Source of the DNA: JAAFHB01 sp038236995 | Lineage (GTDB): Bacteria; Bacteroidota; Bacteroidia; Bacteroidales; Prolixibacteraceae | Assembly (NCBI GenBank): GCA_038236995.1 | Contig: JBBRZE010000017.1 | Location: 1 to 64,000 of the forward strand | Direction: 5' to 3' | Length of the DNA stretch: 64,000 nucleotides | Part shown: positions 16,848 through 25,798 of the stretch, piece by piece | How the letters are laid out: every line of letters starts with the position of its first letter | Numbering within the stretch: position 1 is the stretch's first letter | Made by a program: the position numbers and the translations under genes | The notes under the pieces: model-generated | Databases searched by the model: none | What the model saw: only the letters and a program-made list of their open reading frames with translations | Told to the model about the DNA's origin: nothing

Positions 16848-18101
16848 TCATCCTTTTTCTGCCTCCCAGGGTGCAATAACCCTGTCAAGGACTTTTTCGC
16901 CATGAATATAGGATAGAAAAATACCATAGTTGGTAACCGGTATCCTTGTTGCGTTGAGATCGCGAAGTCGTGCTGCCATACGCTGGCCTGAGATCATACA
17001 TCCACCACAATGGATCACCAGCTTGTACTTTTTCATATTGAGATCATCAACGAACTCCCGACCAAAAGTATAGTCCACAATTACACCAGGATAGAATTTC
17101 CGGATCAGATTTGGAATCTGAACAGTTCCGATATCTTCCCTGATACGGGAGTGGTTACATGCCTCAGCGATCAGAACAAAGTCTCCTGCGGCAAGGGTTT
17201 TCAGCGCCCGGACTCCGCTTACAAACTCATTCAATCTTCCCCTGCTCATATAGTTGATCATCATGATCGAAAATGTTGTCAGTGCCATATCGTCAGGCGC
17301 CCAGGACTTCATAATGTCCATTGCCTGCGAATCGGTGATGATTGCTTTCGGCTTTTGAGTGAAATTGTTAAGGAAATTATACCACCTCTCTTTTTCAGCA
17401 GGATCACCGGCCCTCGCTTTCGCCAGATTCATACGGTACGAAACCGGGAAAGCCCACTTTCGTGTGATGTACTCTTCAGCCATCGCCTGTGGTCGCAGGT
17501 ATCTTCCGGGAGGTGTCTCTTCATCCATTGGAATATTCAGAATATAAAATTCCCCTTTTTCAACAAAAGGCAATAATTCAACCGTTATATTCTTAGGAAT
17601 ATAATTGGAGAGAATCGCCTCGAGTAATCTCTGACGATAATTAATATCGATAGTGCTCATCACAATCCGGTGATAAACACGTAATCGGGTAAGTAATTCT
17701 TCAACTTTCCCGATTCGGTTCTTATCACCGTTATTGAAAAGATTATAAACAACGATCACCTGTTTTTCAAGCGATCGTGCTTGTTCGAGAATAAACTTAT
17801 CGGTCTCATAATCAAAATTTGCAGGATCGATAACAAGTAAGACAAGATCGCACTCTTTTAACGCGGCAATTGTCTTTTTCAGTTTCTTTATACCAAGATC
17901 GTCCTGTTCATCAAATCCTGGTGTATCCATTAATTTCACCGGACCCAGGCCATGAATTTCTGTCAAAGTAATTTTTGTATCGGCTGTAGTTCCGGGAGTT
18001 GGGTCGACAATAGAAGTCTCCTGTTGAGTAAGAAGATTCATCAGCGAGCTCTTTCCTGAGTTCATCTTCCCGAAAATCCCTATGATATCACGCTCTGTCA
18101 T
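16848..18101 (-). CDS. hydF: [FeFe]-hydrogenase H-cluster maturation GTPase HydF
   Basis: This 417-residue protein has a Ras-like GTPase domain at the N terminus: P-loop GKMNSGKS at residues 11-18, the switch region PGTTAD, and DTPGFDE as G3. A dimerisation domain follows. The C-terminal Fe-S domain shows the HydF signature: Cys315-x-His317, 46 residues, then His364-Cys365-x2-Cys368. HydF is the scaffold that, with the radical-SAM enzymes HydE and HydG, builds and delivers the 2Fe subcluster of [FeFe]-hydrogenase. HydE, HydG and the hydrogenase are not in this window. The gene is convergent with the SEC-C gene 33 bp away and divergent from coaD. Confidence 0.93.
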   Translation of the reverse strand: MTERDIIGIFGKMNSGKSSLMNLLTQQETSIVDPTPGTTADTKITLTEIHGLGPVKLMDTPGFDEQDDLGIKKLKKTIAALKECDLVLLVIDPANFDYETDKFILEQARSLEKQVIVVYNLFNNGDKNRIGKVEELLTRLRVYHRIVMSTIDINYRQRLLEAILSNYIPKNITVELLPFVEKGEFYILNIPMDEETPPGRYLRPQAMAEEYITRKWAFPVSYRMNLAKARAGDPAEKERWYNFLNNFTQKPKAIITDSQAMDIMKSWAPDDMALTTFSIMMINYMSRGRLNEFVSGVRALKTLAAGDFVLIAEACNHSRIREDIGTVQIPNLIRKFYPGVIVDYTFGREFVDDLNMKKYKLVIHCGGCMISGQRMAARLRDLNATRIPVTNYGIFLSYIHGEKVLDRVIAPWEAEKG

Positions 18102-18204
18102 ATTCCTAATTACTAGTCGTGTAAAGAAAACAATAATTGTCGAAAAGTCATATTAACGAATTGTGACATTTTTCTTATTAGTTTTGTACAATAAAATACC
18201 GCAG

Positions 18205-18681
18205 ATGGAGAGAATAGCAATATTTCCGGGTTCCTTTGATCCTTTTACATTAGGACATGAATCGATCGTCAGACGTGCCTTGCCATTGTTCGACCAGATC
18301 ATCATTATGATTGGATACAACTCGAATAAAGAACCCTACTACCCGCTGGCGAAGAGGAAAGAGTGGATCAAACGGGTATTCGAAGACGAGTCTAAAATTA
18401 AGGTCGGGAAATTTGAAGGTCTGACTGTTGACTATTGTAAAAGGGTTCATGCCCAATATATCTTAAGAGGATTACGAACCTCATCCGATTTCGAGTATGA
18501 AAGGGCTATTGCACAGATTAATAAAGTGATGCACCCTGAAATTGAAACTATATTTTTGCTAACAACTCCCGAAACCACCGCCATCTCCTCTACAATAGTA
18601 AGGGATATTCTCCGGCACAAAGGCGATGCCAGTCTTTTCCTTCCATCATGTCTTGATATTTCAGAGTTCTACGAAGAATAA
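18205..18681 (+). CDS. coaD: Phosphopantetheine adenylyltransferase
   Basis: This 158-residue protein has the nucleotidyltransferase signature FPGSFDPFTLGHESIV (TxGH-type loop, here TLGH) at the N terminus. The substrate-binding RGLRTSSDFEYE segment follows, and then TAISSTIVRD near the C terminus. It catalyses transfer of AMP from ATP to 4'-phosphopantetheine, the penultimate step of coenzyme A synthesis. The start at 18205 gives the usual family N terminus (MERIAIFPG); an earlier in-frame start at 18163 lies upstream of a TAGTTTTG -7 element at 18179-18186. The next gene begins 2 bp after the stop, implying co-transcription. Confidence 0.95.
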   Translation: MERIAIFPGSFDPFTLGHESIVRRALPLFDQIIIMIGYNSNKEPYYPLAKRKEWIKRVFEDESKIKVGKFEGLTVDYCKRVHAQYILRGLRTSSDFEYERAIAQINKVMHPEIETIFLLTTPETTAISSTIVRDILRHKGDASLFLPSCLDISEFYEE

Positions 18682-18683
18682 AT

Positions 18684-20093
18684 ATGCACTATCTAAATTT
18701 TGTTATTCCGTTATTGTTGCTTTCATGTCATCTCAATGCCCAAAAATCAGTCGTTTCAGGTAAAGCGTTTGATTACAGCGCGAAAGAGATTACTTTTTAT
18801 ACGATACCTGATCCTGTTCTCCATCAAAAACTTGAGTTGGGCACAACCAAAGTTGCTACCGACGGAACTTTCTCGTTGACGTTACCCGTTAGCGAAACGA
18901 TCGAAATTTATGCCGATCTCGAAAAATATTGTGGGACGATGGTGGTTGAACCCGGAAAAAATTATGTGGTAACGCTTCCCCCTTTTTCGCTCCGGACAAG
19001 CAATGAAGCACACAGTTCCTATTTTAAACCTGCCCCCTATTGGCTGGGATTACCTGGTACAGAGAACAGTGATCTGAATTTCACAGTACGTTCTTTTGTG
19101 ATGGATTTCAATTCTGAAACAGCCAAAAACACCGTTTCTATCTATCAAAGTCAATCAAAAGAAGTTGTAAATGAAATTATTGAACGTTTGGAAACGAAAT
19201 ATCCAGCCTATAAGAACGAATACTTCAAGACTTTAAAAAAATACTATTTCGCTGAATTAACGTATGCAGTGAACCAGCGAACACCCGAATTTGTGATCAA
19301 AAAATATTTTGCGACCGAACCTGTTCAGCTTCACCATCCTGTTTATCGAAGAGCCTTTGAAACAATTTTTAGCGATTTTCTGAGGAAACAAGCGCAGGAT
19401 ATTCAAAATCGGGAGATCGTTACGATTACTAATTCAGGCAATTATCTAAAACTGGTAAGTTTTTTCGAAGATCATGGGTACCAAAAAGAGTTTGCCGAAC
19501 TTGTTGTATTGAAAGGCTTAAATGATGGATATTATACGAATACATTTTCAAAAGAGGGTGTGTTGAAAGCAATAGAAATGGCACAAACATCCACAACCTC
19601 GCCCATTCTGGAACCCATTGCCCATCAGATTAAACGCAAACTTTCGCTTTTGGCGGTGGGCGGAAAAGCACCTTCAGTAAAGCTAAATAATCTTAAAAAT
19701 GAAACTGTTACACTGGATCAGTTCCGGGGAAGGTTCATTTATCTCTCATTTTTCAACAGCAAGAGTTCCGACTGCAAAGCGGAGCTTGACTCCATTGTTT
19801 CGATCGAAAAGAAACTGAGGCAAGTTCTTGCCGTCGTATCAGTTGCACTCGATGACGATTTTGATGCTGCTATAAAACTTTGGAAAACCAAGGGTTATAA
19901 ATGGGAATTGCTGAATGGCTCGAAACAAAAACAACTGATTATCAACTACAATGCATCAATCACACCGGCATTCTACCTGATAGATCCCAACGGTGCACTA
20001 AAATTCTCACAGGCTCCATCACCATCCCATGGTTTCGAACCATTGTTTTTAAAAATGTTCCGTGATTATAATTTTAAGCAGCAACGGAATTAA
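18684..20093 (+). CDS. Thioredoxin-fold (TlpA/AhpC-type) secreted protein lacking a CxxC pair
   Basis: This 469-residue protein has a signal peptide (FVIPLLLLSCHLNAQ). The N-terminal 110 residues are a beta-sandwich-like region, the middle 200 are helical, and a thioredoxin-like domain starts near residue 325 (AVGGKAPSVKLNNLKNETVTLDQFRGRF). Where TlpA proteins have WCxPC, this one has SKSSDCKAE: the first Cys is Ser and only the resolving position is kept. The cis-Pro region is present as TPAFYLID. Dithiol exchange is therefore unlikely; a structural role or a one-Cys chemistry is possible. It is 2 bp after coaD, so they are probably expressed together. Confidence 0.8.
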   Translation: MHYLNFVIPLLLLSCHLNAQKSVVSGKAFDYSAKEITFYTIPDPVLHQKLELGTTKVATDGTFSLTLPVSETIEIYADLEKYCGTMVVEPGKNYVVTLPPFSLRTSNEAHSSYFKPAPYWLGLPGTENSDLNFTVRSFVMDFNSETAKNTVSIYQSQSKEVVNEIIERLETKYPAYKNEYFKTLKKYYFAELTYAVNQRTPEFVIKKYFATEPVQLHHPVYRRAFETIFSDFLRKQAQDIQNREIVTITNSGNYLKLVSFFEDHGYQKEFAELVVLKGLNDGYYTNTFSKEGVLKAIEMAQTSTTSPILEPIAHQIKRKLSLLAVGGKAPSVKLNNLKNETVTLDQFRGRFIYLSFFNSKSSDCKAELDSIVSIEKKLRQVLAVVSVALDDDFDAAIKLWKTKGYKWELLNGSKQKQLIINYNASITPAFYLIDPNGALKFSQAPSPSHGFEPLFLKMFRDYNFKQQRN

Positions 20094-20147
20094 CGATTTT
20101 TTAAGAAATGTCAATAAATTGATTCACCCCTGAGCCAAAATTCTTCG

Positions 20148-20155
20148 TATTTTTG
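20148..20155 (+). promoter_or_regulatory. Probable -7 element for pyrE
   Basis: TATTTTTG fits TAnnTTTG, 26 bp before the pyrE ATG. The -33 position is poor. Confidence 0.4.
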
Positions 20156-20180
20156 CATAAAATATAATGTAGTAAACATC

Positions 20181-20825
20181 ATGGAAAACACACAAATAGA
20201 AGTCACGAAACGCCTGCTGGCCATAGATACGATTAAAATACAACCCGACACCCCTTTTACCTGGGCATCAGGATGGAAGGCGCCGATTTATTGCGATAAC
20301 CGAAAAGTACTATCGTATCCCGAAACAAGAACCTTCATTTGCAGTCAGTTTGTAGAACTTGTGCGCGAAAAATATCCAAATGCTGAAGCCATTGCCGGGG
20401 TGGCAACAGGTGCCATTGCTATGGGTGTTTTAATTGCAGAGGTGATGCAACTCCCGTTCATCTATGTCAGATCCAAACCTAAAGGACATGGACTAGAAAA
20501 CCTTATCGAAGGCGATATTCAGCCTGGAACAAAAGTAGTGATCATTGAAGATCTTATTTCAACGGGTGGTAGTTCTTTAAGTGCAGCTGAAGCGGTTCGC
20601 AATTATGGCGCTGAAGTATTAGGAATGCTAGCTATTTTCACGTATAATTTTTCACTTGCGGCAAAAAACTTTGCAGATGCCAAAATTGAGCTTACTACAT
20701 TAAGTAATTACAATTTATTGCTTAAACTGGCTTATAATTCCGGGGAGATCACAGATACGCAGCTCGAAAGCCTGAATAATTGGCGGAAAAATCCTGAAAC
20801 CTGGGGACGTGAGCTAAAAGGCTAA
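20181..20825 (+). CDS. pyrE: Orotate phosphoribosyltransferase
   Basis: This 214-residue protein is of normal OPRTase length. The PRPP-binding motif is VVIIEDLISTGGSSL (residues about 117-131). FTWASGWKAPIYCDNRKVLSYP near the N terminus, split here as the usual orotate-binding region, and the flexible loop YVRSKPKGHGLEN are present. The enzyme converts orotate and PRPP to orotidine 5'-monophosphate in pyrimidine synthesis. It is not clustered with other pyr genes here. The ATG at 20181 follows a -7-like element. Confidence 0.95.
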   Translation: MENTQIEVTKRLLAIDTIKIQPDTPFTWASGWKAPIYCDNRKVLSYPETRTFICSQFVELVREKYPNAEAIAGVATGAIAMGVLIAEVMQLPFIYVRSKPKGHGLENLIEGDIQPGTKVVIIEDLISTGGSSLSAAEAVRNYGAEVLGMLAIFTYNFSLAAKNFADAKIELTTLSNYNLLLKLAYNSGEITDTQLESLNNWRKNPETWGRELKG

Positions 20826-20963
20826 AGAATAAGGGTTAAACGTTAATGCGTGATGGTTTATAACATTATCTCACCATTTTCCTTACCCGATTTCTGACAA
20901 TCCCGTTTTTACACAATCTCCCCCTTAAAAGGGCTTAAATATTTACACTATAAATCAGCAAAA

Positions 20964-21422
20964 ATGGGAACCGAAAAATATAACAGTGAAGTAAAAGTCA
21001 TTTCTGCTCCTCAGGAGGCAGTTTACAACCGCCTTTCAAATCTCAAGAATCTTGAGCAGCTTTTTGATCCGAATAAAATGGCGGATCTTAAAAAACAATA
21101 CCCTGACATTCCGGATATTAAACTTGAAAATTTTCAGGCAACAGAAGATGAATGCAGTTTTTCCGTAAGTCCTGTTGGTACCGTAGGCGTGCACATTGTT
21201 GAACGCGAACCATCGAAAATGATTAAACTCGCAGGGAGTAAGTCTGTTCCATTTCAGTTTGGTTGCTGGATTCAGCTGGTCGCAGTTGATGAAACAAGCT
21301 GTAAAGTAAAAATAACCCTGCACGCAGAATTAAATCCAATGATTAAAATGCTTGTTAACAAACATTTAAAAAAAGGGGTTGATCAGATTGCAGAGGCATT
21401 GACAAAAATACCATATGCCTGA
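20964..21422 (+). CDS. SRPBCC-fold (START-like) protein
   Basis: This is a 152-residue cytoplasmic protein with the SRPBCC pattern. The first strand is followed by paired short helices (SAPQEAVYNRLSNLKNLEQLF), then the antiparallel sheet and a long C-terminal helix (NPMIKMLVNKHLKKGVDQIAEAL). Such helix-grip proteins bind hydrophobic ligands; the ligand cannot be inferred. Its own terminator lies inside the 3' end of the convergent birA gene. It is 138 bp after pyrE with no clear promoter seen. Confidence 0.72.
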   Translation: MGTEKYNSEVKVISAPQEAVYNRLSNLKNLEQLFDPNKMADLKKQYPDIPDIKLENFQATEDECSFSVSPVGTVGVHIVEREPSKMIKLAGSKSVPFQFGCWIQLVAVDETSCKVKITLHAELNPMIKMLVNKHLKKGVDQIAEALTKIPYA

Positions 21423-21439
21423 TCGGCAATTCTCAAATT

Positions 21440-22183
21440 CTATTTAAATACCACTTCTTTAAAGTGGTATTTTTTTATATTCCCATCCCTTGCTTCAATC
21501 ATTAACCGGCCAATTTGATCGATGCCAATGATCTGCCCTTCAAAATTGCCATTTTCATCTGAATATTGCGACCAGTTCCCACGTTGATAAAGCATTTCAA
21601 TGTAATCATCGTCAATTTGCCTGAAATCTCCGTTACGAAGCTGGTGATACCGGGCATCAATTTTCTGGCATAATTGAGAAAGTGAGTCTTCCAGATTGTA
21701 AGTTAGCCCTGTTGCCTGAGTCAAAGATACAGGATTCGGCGCATCGCTTACAAATTTTTGCTGATTGATATTCAAACCTATACCAACAATACAAGAAGAT
21801 ATTTTATCTATTCGAATTGAGTTTTCAATAAGTATTCCGGCCACCTTTTTCGTTCCGATATAAATATCATTTGGCCATTTTATAGAAACATGATCAGTTA
21901 GTTCTTTCAAAAAATCGACGACACCCAACGAGATTGCTTTCGAGATTTCGAATTGCTTCATGATTTCCAAAAAATCAGGATAAAGGAGAATACTGAACGT
22001 TAAATTCTTATTCGGTTCACTTTCCCATCTGTTAGCGACCTGCCCGCGACCGTCAACCTGACTGTTCGCAACAAAAACAATTCCTTCCGGCAGACGTTTT
22101 GTCAGTAGCTGAGTTGCGGCATAGTTATTGGATGATCCTAATTCGTCGATTCGTTCAATTTTCGATCCGATAATTTCGTTCAT
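21440..22183 (-). CDS. birA: Biotin--[acetyl-CoA-carboxylase] ligase
   Basis: This 247-residue protein is a group I biotin protein ligase with no N-terminal DNA-binding domain. The biotinyl-AMP loop is DGRGQVANRWES and the catalytic region is VSIKWPNDIYIGTKKVAGILIE, with the catalytic Lys. SSNNYAATQLL near the N terminus is the substrate-binding segment. The enzyme joins biotin to the carboxyl carrier protein of acetyl-CoA and related carboxylases. The ATG at 22183 is preferred to that at 22210 because it gives the usual N terminus (MNEIIGSKIERIDELGSS). It is divergent from rsfS. Confidence 0.92.
   Translation of the reverse strand: MNEIIGSKIERIDELGSSNNYAATQLLTKRLPEGIVFVANSQVDGRGQVANRWESEPNKNLTFSILLYPDFLEIMKQFEISKAISLGVVDFLKELTDHVSIKWPNDIYIGTKKVAGILIENSIRIDKISSCIVGIGLNINQQKFVSDAPNPVSLTQATGLTYNLEDSLSQLCQKIDARYHQLRNGDFRQIDDDYIEMLYQRGNWSQYSDENGNFEGQIIGIDQIGRLMIEARDGNIKKYHFKEVVFK
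21446..21477 (+). terminator. Terminator embedded in the 3' coding end of birA
   Basis: AAATACCACTT pairs with AAGTGGTATTT and is followed by a T run on the plus strand. It ends the SRPBCC transcript but lies wholly within the last codons of the convergent birA gene. Confidence 0.8.
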
Positions 22184-22275
22184 TTTTGTCCGGTATATTT
22201 TAGAGGTCAAAGTAAAAACTATTATCTCAGAAGATTACCTTCACATTTCTTTATTTTTCTATCGGACAAAAAAAT

Positions 22276-22283
22276 TATCTTTG
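22276..22283 (+). promoter_or_regulatory. Probable -7 element for the rsfS-ftsH-cds operon
   Basis: TATCTTTG fits the consensus. With a T-rich tract near 22253 as -33 region, transcription would start close to 22290, about ten nt before the rsfS ATG. Confidence 0.6.
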
Positions 22284-22300
22284 TACTTTAAATTTTCCAT

Positions 22301-22678
22301 ATGGTTAATCATGCCATACAAGATGGCTCAATCGATTTAATAGAGGCGATTATCGAGGGTATTCAACGAAAAAAAGGACTTGAAATCGTCGATATTGATC
22401 TTCAGATAATTAATAATACCGAATGTGATCACTATATCATTTGCCATGGTACATCGAATACCCATGTAGATGCCATTGCCCATTCGGTGGAAGAGACTGT
22501 GGAAGAATTAAAAAATGAACCTGCATGGCATCGCGATGGTTATAACCAAGCGCAGTGGATATTGCTCGATTATGCGAACATAATGGTTCACGTATTTCAG
22601 GAACCCATACGCAGGTTGTACGATCTTGAAAGTTTGTGGGCCGACGGAAGAATTTTAAATATTGATGCTGACATTTAA
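22301..22678 (+). CDS. rsfS: Ribosome silencing factor RsfS
   Basis: This 125-residue protein of the Iojap/RsfS family contains the family pattern DYIICHGTSNTHVDAIAHSV and a C-terminal WILLDYANIMVHVFQEPIRRLYDLESLW. RsfS binds L14 on the 50S subunit and blocks subunit joining under nutrient limitation. It opens an operon with ftsH (6 bp further on) and the phospholipid genes, an order common in Bacteroidota. The start at 22301 follows a -7-like element by 17 bp. Confidence 0.95.
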   Translation: MVNHAIQDGSIDLIEAIIEGIQRKKGLEIVDIDLQIINNTECDHYIICHGTSNTHVDAIAHSVEETVEELKNEPAWHRDGYNQAQWILLDYANIMVHVFQEPIRRLYDLESLWADGRILNIDADI

Positions 22679-22684
22679 TTGATT

Positions 22685-24715
22685 ATGGCTGAGAAAGAGA
22701 CAAAAAATAACCCCGGGAATACAGTTCTCAAGGGAAATAAAAAACCCGCAGGTGGTGTAAATTTTACTCCCAAGTTTAACCCGATTTATATCTATGGGAT
22801 TTTGCTGCTTGCTTTTATTGCAATCCAATATTATACCTCGAGCGGCACACCGGTTGAAACCAGTTGGCAAGAGGTAAAAAATACAATGCTTAAAAATGGG
22901 GACATTGACAAAGTAGTTGTCGTAAATAAATCGCAAGCTGATATTTATTTGAAAGAAGCTTCTTACGATAAATATAAAAGCAAACTTAACACAGGATTTG
23001 GAGCACCAGCGAAGATAGGTCCCCACTTTTTCTTTACAATCGGATCTATTGATGTATTCGAAAAGAATCTCGAAGCCGCACAGTTGGAGTTTGGAGAAAA
23101 TTCGAGGGTTACGTTGACCTACGAAATTCGTCACGATTATTTTAGTGAAGTTCTTAGCTGGTTATTTCTCCCACTGGTACTTATTGCTGTATGGTTCTGG
23201 ATTTTCAGACGAATGAGCAAAGGTGGCGGCAGCGGCGGTAACATCTTTAATGTTGGCAAATCGCAGGCAAAAGTTTTCGATAAAGAGTCAAGGGTGAATA
23301 CTTCATTTAAAGAGGTAGCTGGTCTTGCCGAAGCAAAACAAGAGATCGAAGAGATCGTTGAATTCCTTAAAAATCCTGACCGATATACCAAACTTGGTGG
23401 AAAAATTCCCAAAGGTGCTTTACTCGTTGGCCCTCCGGGAACAGGTAAGACATTATTAGCGAAAGCTGTAGCGGGCGAAGCAGATGTTCCGTTTTTCTCA
23501 ATGTCGGGTTCCGACTTTGTAGAGATGTTTGTAGGGGTCGGTGCATCACGTGTTCGTGATTTGTTCAAACAAGCGAAGGAGAAAGCCCCATGTATTGTAT
23601 TTATTGATGAGATTGATGCCATTGGTCGTGCCAGGGGTAGAAATCCGAATATGGGATCAAACGACGAGCGTGAAAACACACTAAATCAATTACTTACTGA
23701 AATGGATGGGTTTGATACCAATTCCGGAGTAATCATATTGGGTGCAACTAACCGTGCCGATATTCTTGACAGGGCTTTGATGCGTGCCGGAAGGTTCGAC
23801 CGTCAGATTCATGTTGAATTACCTGATGTTATCGATCGTAAAGAGATATTCATGGTGCATCTCAGACCCCTTACTTTATCTGAAGATGTGAATGTTAACT
23901 TTCTTGCTAAACAAACACCTGGATTTTCAGGTGCTGACATCGCCAATGTTTGTAACGAAGCAGCACTGATTGCTGCACGCAGGAAAAAAACGAAAGTTGA
24001 AAAACAAGATTTCCTCGATGCCGTCGATCGTATTGTCGGAGGACTTGAGAAAAAGAATAAAATCATTACAGCTGACGAAAAGGCAATTATTGCTTACCAT
24101 GAAGCGGGCCATGCAACAGTTAGTTGGTTACTCGAACACGCACATCCATTGGTTAAAGTAACAATTGTTCCACGCGGCAAAGCATTAGGAGCTGCCTGGT
24201 ATTTACCTGAAGAACGTCAGATTACTACACGAGAGCAGATGCTTGATGAAGTTTGCGCCACTTTGGGCGGCAGAGCGGCTGAAACCGTTGTCTTCTCAAA
24301 AATCTCATCAGGTGCACAAAACGATCTTGAAAAAGTGACCAAAACAGCTTATTCGATGATCTGCTATTTTGGAATGAGCGAAAAAGTCGGAAATGTTAGT
24401 TACTACGATTCGTCGGGACAAAGTGATTATAGTTTTAATAAACCGTACAGCGAAAAAACCGCGGAACTTATTGATTCTGAAATCAAGGAATTGATTGATA
24501 CCGCTTTTGCCAGGGCCAAAGATATTCTCGTCAAAAATGCCGCAGGACACAAAAAGCTTGCTGAATTGCTTCTCGAGCGTGAGGTTATATTCACTGAAGA
24601 TATGGAAAATATTTTTGGAGCTCGCCCATGGGGAAAGAAAAAAGATGATGAAAATCCATTAAAGGATGAGGACACACTGCCTTCAAGTTTAGAATCAGAA
24701 ATAACTAAGTCATAA
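22685..24715 (+). CDS. ftsH: ATP-dependent membrane zinc protease FtsH
   Basis: This 676-residue protein has an N-terminal membrane helix (YIYGILLLAFIAIQYY), a periplasmic domain and a second helix near 155-172. The AAA domain has Walker A GPPGTGKT at residues 249-256, Walker B CIVFIDEIDAIG and the second region of homology with GRFDRQI. The zinc-metalloprotease domain has HEAGH at 472-476. FtsH degrades misassembled membrane proteins and some cytosolic regulators. The ATG at 22685 is preferred over the TTG at 22679, which is two codons earlier. It is embedded between rsfS and the lipid genes. Confidence 0.97.
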   Translation: MAEKETKNNPGNTVLKGNKKPAGGVNFTPKFNPIYIYGILLLAFIAIQYYTSSGTPVETSWQEVKNTMLKNGDIDKVVVVNKSQADIYLKEASYDKYKSKLNTGFGAPAKIGPHFFFTIGSIDVFEKNLEAAQLEFGENSRVTLTYEIRHDYFSEVLSWLFLPLVLIAVWFWIFRRMSKGGGSGGNIFNVGKSQAKVFDKESRVNTSFKEVAGLAEAKQEIEEIVEFLKNPDRYTKLGGKIPKGALLVGPPGTGKTLLAKAVAGEADVPFFSMSGSDFVEMFVGVGASRVRDLFKQAKEKAPCIVFIDEIDAIGRARGRNPNMGSNDERENTLNQLLTEMDGFDTNSGVIILGATNRADILDRALMRAGRFDRQIHVELPDVIDRKEIFMVHLRPLTLSEDVNVNFLAKQTPGFSGADIANVCNEAALIAARRKKTKVEKQDFLDAVDRIVGGLEKKNKIITADEKAIIAYHEAGHATVSWLLEHAHPLVKVTIVPRGKALGAAWYLPEERQITTREQMLDEVCATLGGRAAETVVFSKISSGAQNDLEKVTKTAYSMICYFGMSEKVGNVSYYDSSGQSDYSFNKPYSEKTAELIDSEIKELIDTAFARAKDILVKNAAGHKKLAELLLEREVIFTEDMENIFGARPWGKKKDDENPLKDEDTLPSSLESEITKS

Positions 24716-24724
24716 TCTCAAAAA

Positions 24725-24934
24725 ATGGAAATAGGGTGGAAAATTGTCTATACTACAGCCGATGACTAACTCGCAACAATTGCAAAAGAGCTGCTTCAGG
24801 AGAATGAGATTGAATCCGTTGTGATGAATCACAAAGACTCAGCATATGCATTTATGGGCGAAGTTGAGCTATACGTCAAAGAAGAGGATGAGAAACAGGC
24901 TGCACTAATTCTTGAACAAATAAAAAAAGGCTGA
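24725..24934 (+). pseudogene. DUF2007-type small protein gene interrupted by an in-frame stop
   Basis: A 70-codon frame begins MEIGWKIVYTTADD, meets TAA at 24767-24769 (codon 15), and continues without further stops as LATIAKELLQENEIESVVM to a TGA at 24932. The downstream part (GEVELYVKEEDEKQAALIL) matches the DUF2007 'putative signal transducing protein' family, whose genes often sit between ftsH and cdsA in this phylum. Family members have an aromatic residue where the stop falls, so one base change from TAC or TAT explains it. Either the gene is newly broken or this is a base-call error; downstream restart codons exist (GTG-ATG near 24825) but would lose half the fold. Confidence 0.72.
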
Positions 24935-24936
24935 AA

Positions 24937-25758
24937 TTGAACGATTTTCGTACGCGAACATTCTGGGGTCTCCTTTATGTAATAGTTCTTCTGGGGGCAA
25001 TCCTTCTCGGACCTTTTACGTTTGCGTTGCTATTTTTTATTCTTTCAATATTTGCACTTCGTGAATTTTACACCTTATGCCAGGTAGCGGGGTTCTCTCC
25101 TCAGATTTATCCTGGACTCATTACCGGGGCTGTCATCTTTGTTTTATCGTTTTTTGTTGCAAATCAATCCATTACTTACGCTGCATTTTACTTTCTGTTG
25201 CCTCTGATATACGCCATCCCGGTTTACGAGCTTTTTCGTAAAAAGAAAAATACGATGGCCAATATTGCCCTCACCGGATTCGGAATCACCTTTGTATCCA
25301 TTCCTTTTTCGATGCTCAACTTTCTTGCATTTCCTGAATTTGAAGGATTCAAAGTCTACAATCACGGATTGCTGATCAGTCTGTTCGTATTAGTGTGGGC
25401 AGGTGATTCCGGGGCTTATATTTTCGGTGTCCGGTTTGGCCGTCACCGTTTGTTTGAAAGAATTTCTCCTAAAAAGTCCTGGGAAGGTCTTTTGGGAGGC
25501 GTAATCACCGCAATTTTTACTGCATGGATTCTTAATTTGTTATTTCCACAGTACAATATTATTTTGCTGATAGTTATGGCTATCGTTGTCGTCATTTCGG
25601 GAACCCTTGGCGATTTAGTTGAGTCGATGATTAAACGAAGCATCGGTGTAAAAGATTCCGGGCGCTTTATGCCGGGTCATGGTGGGCTACTTGATCGCTT
25701 CGACAGTATCCTGCTGGCTTCTCCGGTGATTTATTTTGTATTCCAATTTTTTAGCTGA
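24937..25758 (+). CDS. cdsA: Phosphatidate cytidylyltransferase
   Basis: This 273-residue protein has about seven membrane segments and the C-terminal CdsA signature: SMIKRSIGVKDSGRF followed by MPGHGGLLDRFDS. WAGDSGAYIFGVRFGRH and KKSWEG are also typical. It makes CDP-diacylglycerol from phosphatidic acid and CTP in the inner membrane. The start appears to be TTG at 24937, two bases after the preceding frame; no nearby in-frame ATG exists. It feeds the pssA and psd genes that follow. Confidence 0.93.
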   Translation: MNDFRTRTFWGLLYVIVLLGAILLGPFTFALLFFILSIFALREFYTLCQVAGFSPQIYPGLITGAVIFVLSFFVANQSITYAAFYFLLPLIYAIPVYELFRKKKNTMANIALTGFGITFVSIPFSMLNFLAFPEFEGFKVYNHGLLISLFVLVWAGDSGAYIFGVRFGRHRLFERISPKKSWEGLLGGVITAIFTAWILNLLFPQYNIILLIVMAIVVVISGTLGDLVESMIKRSIGVKDSGRFMPGHGGLLDRFDSILLASPVIYFVFQFFS

Positions 25759-25798
25759 GGATTATTTGCTTAATTTCGCGTCACAATAGTTTAAACTT

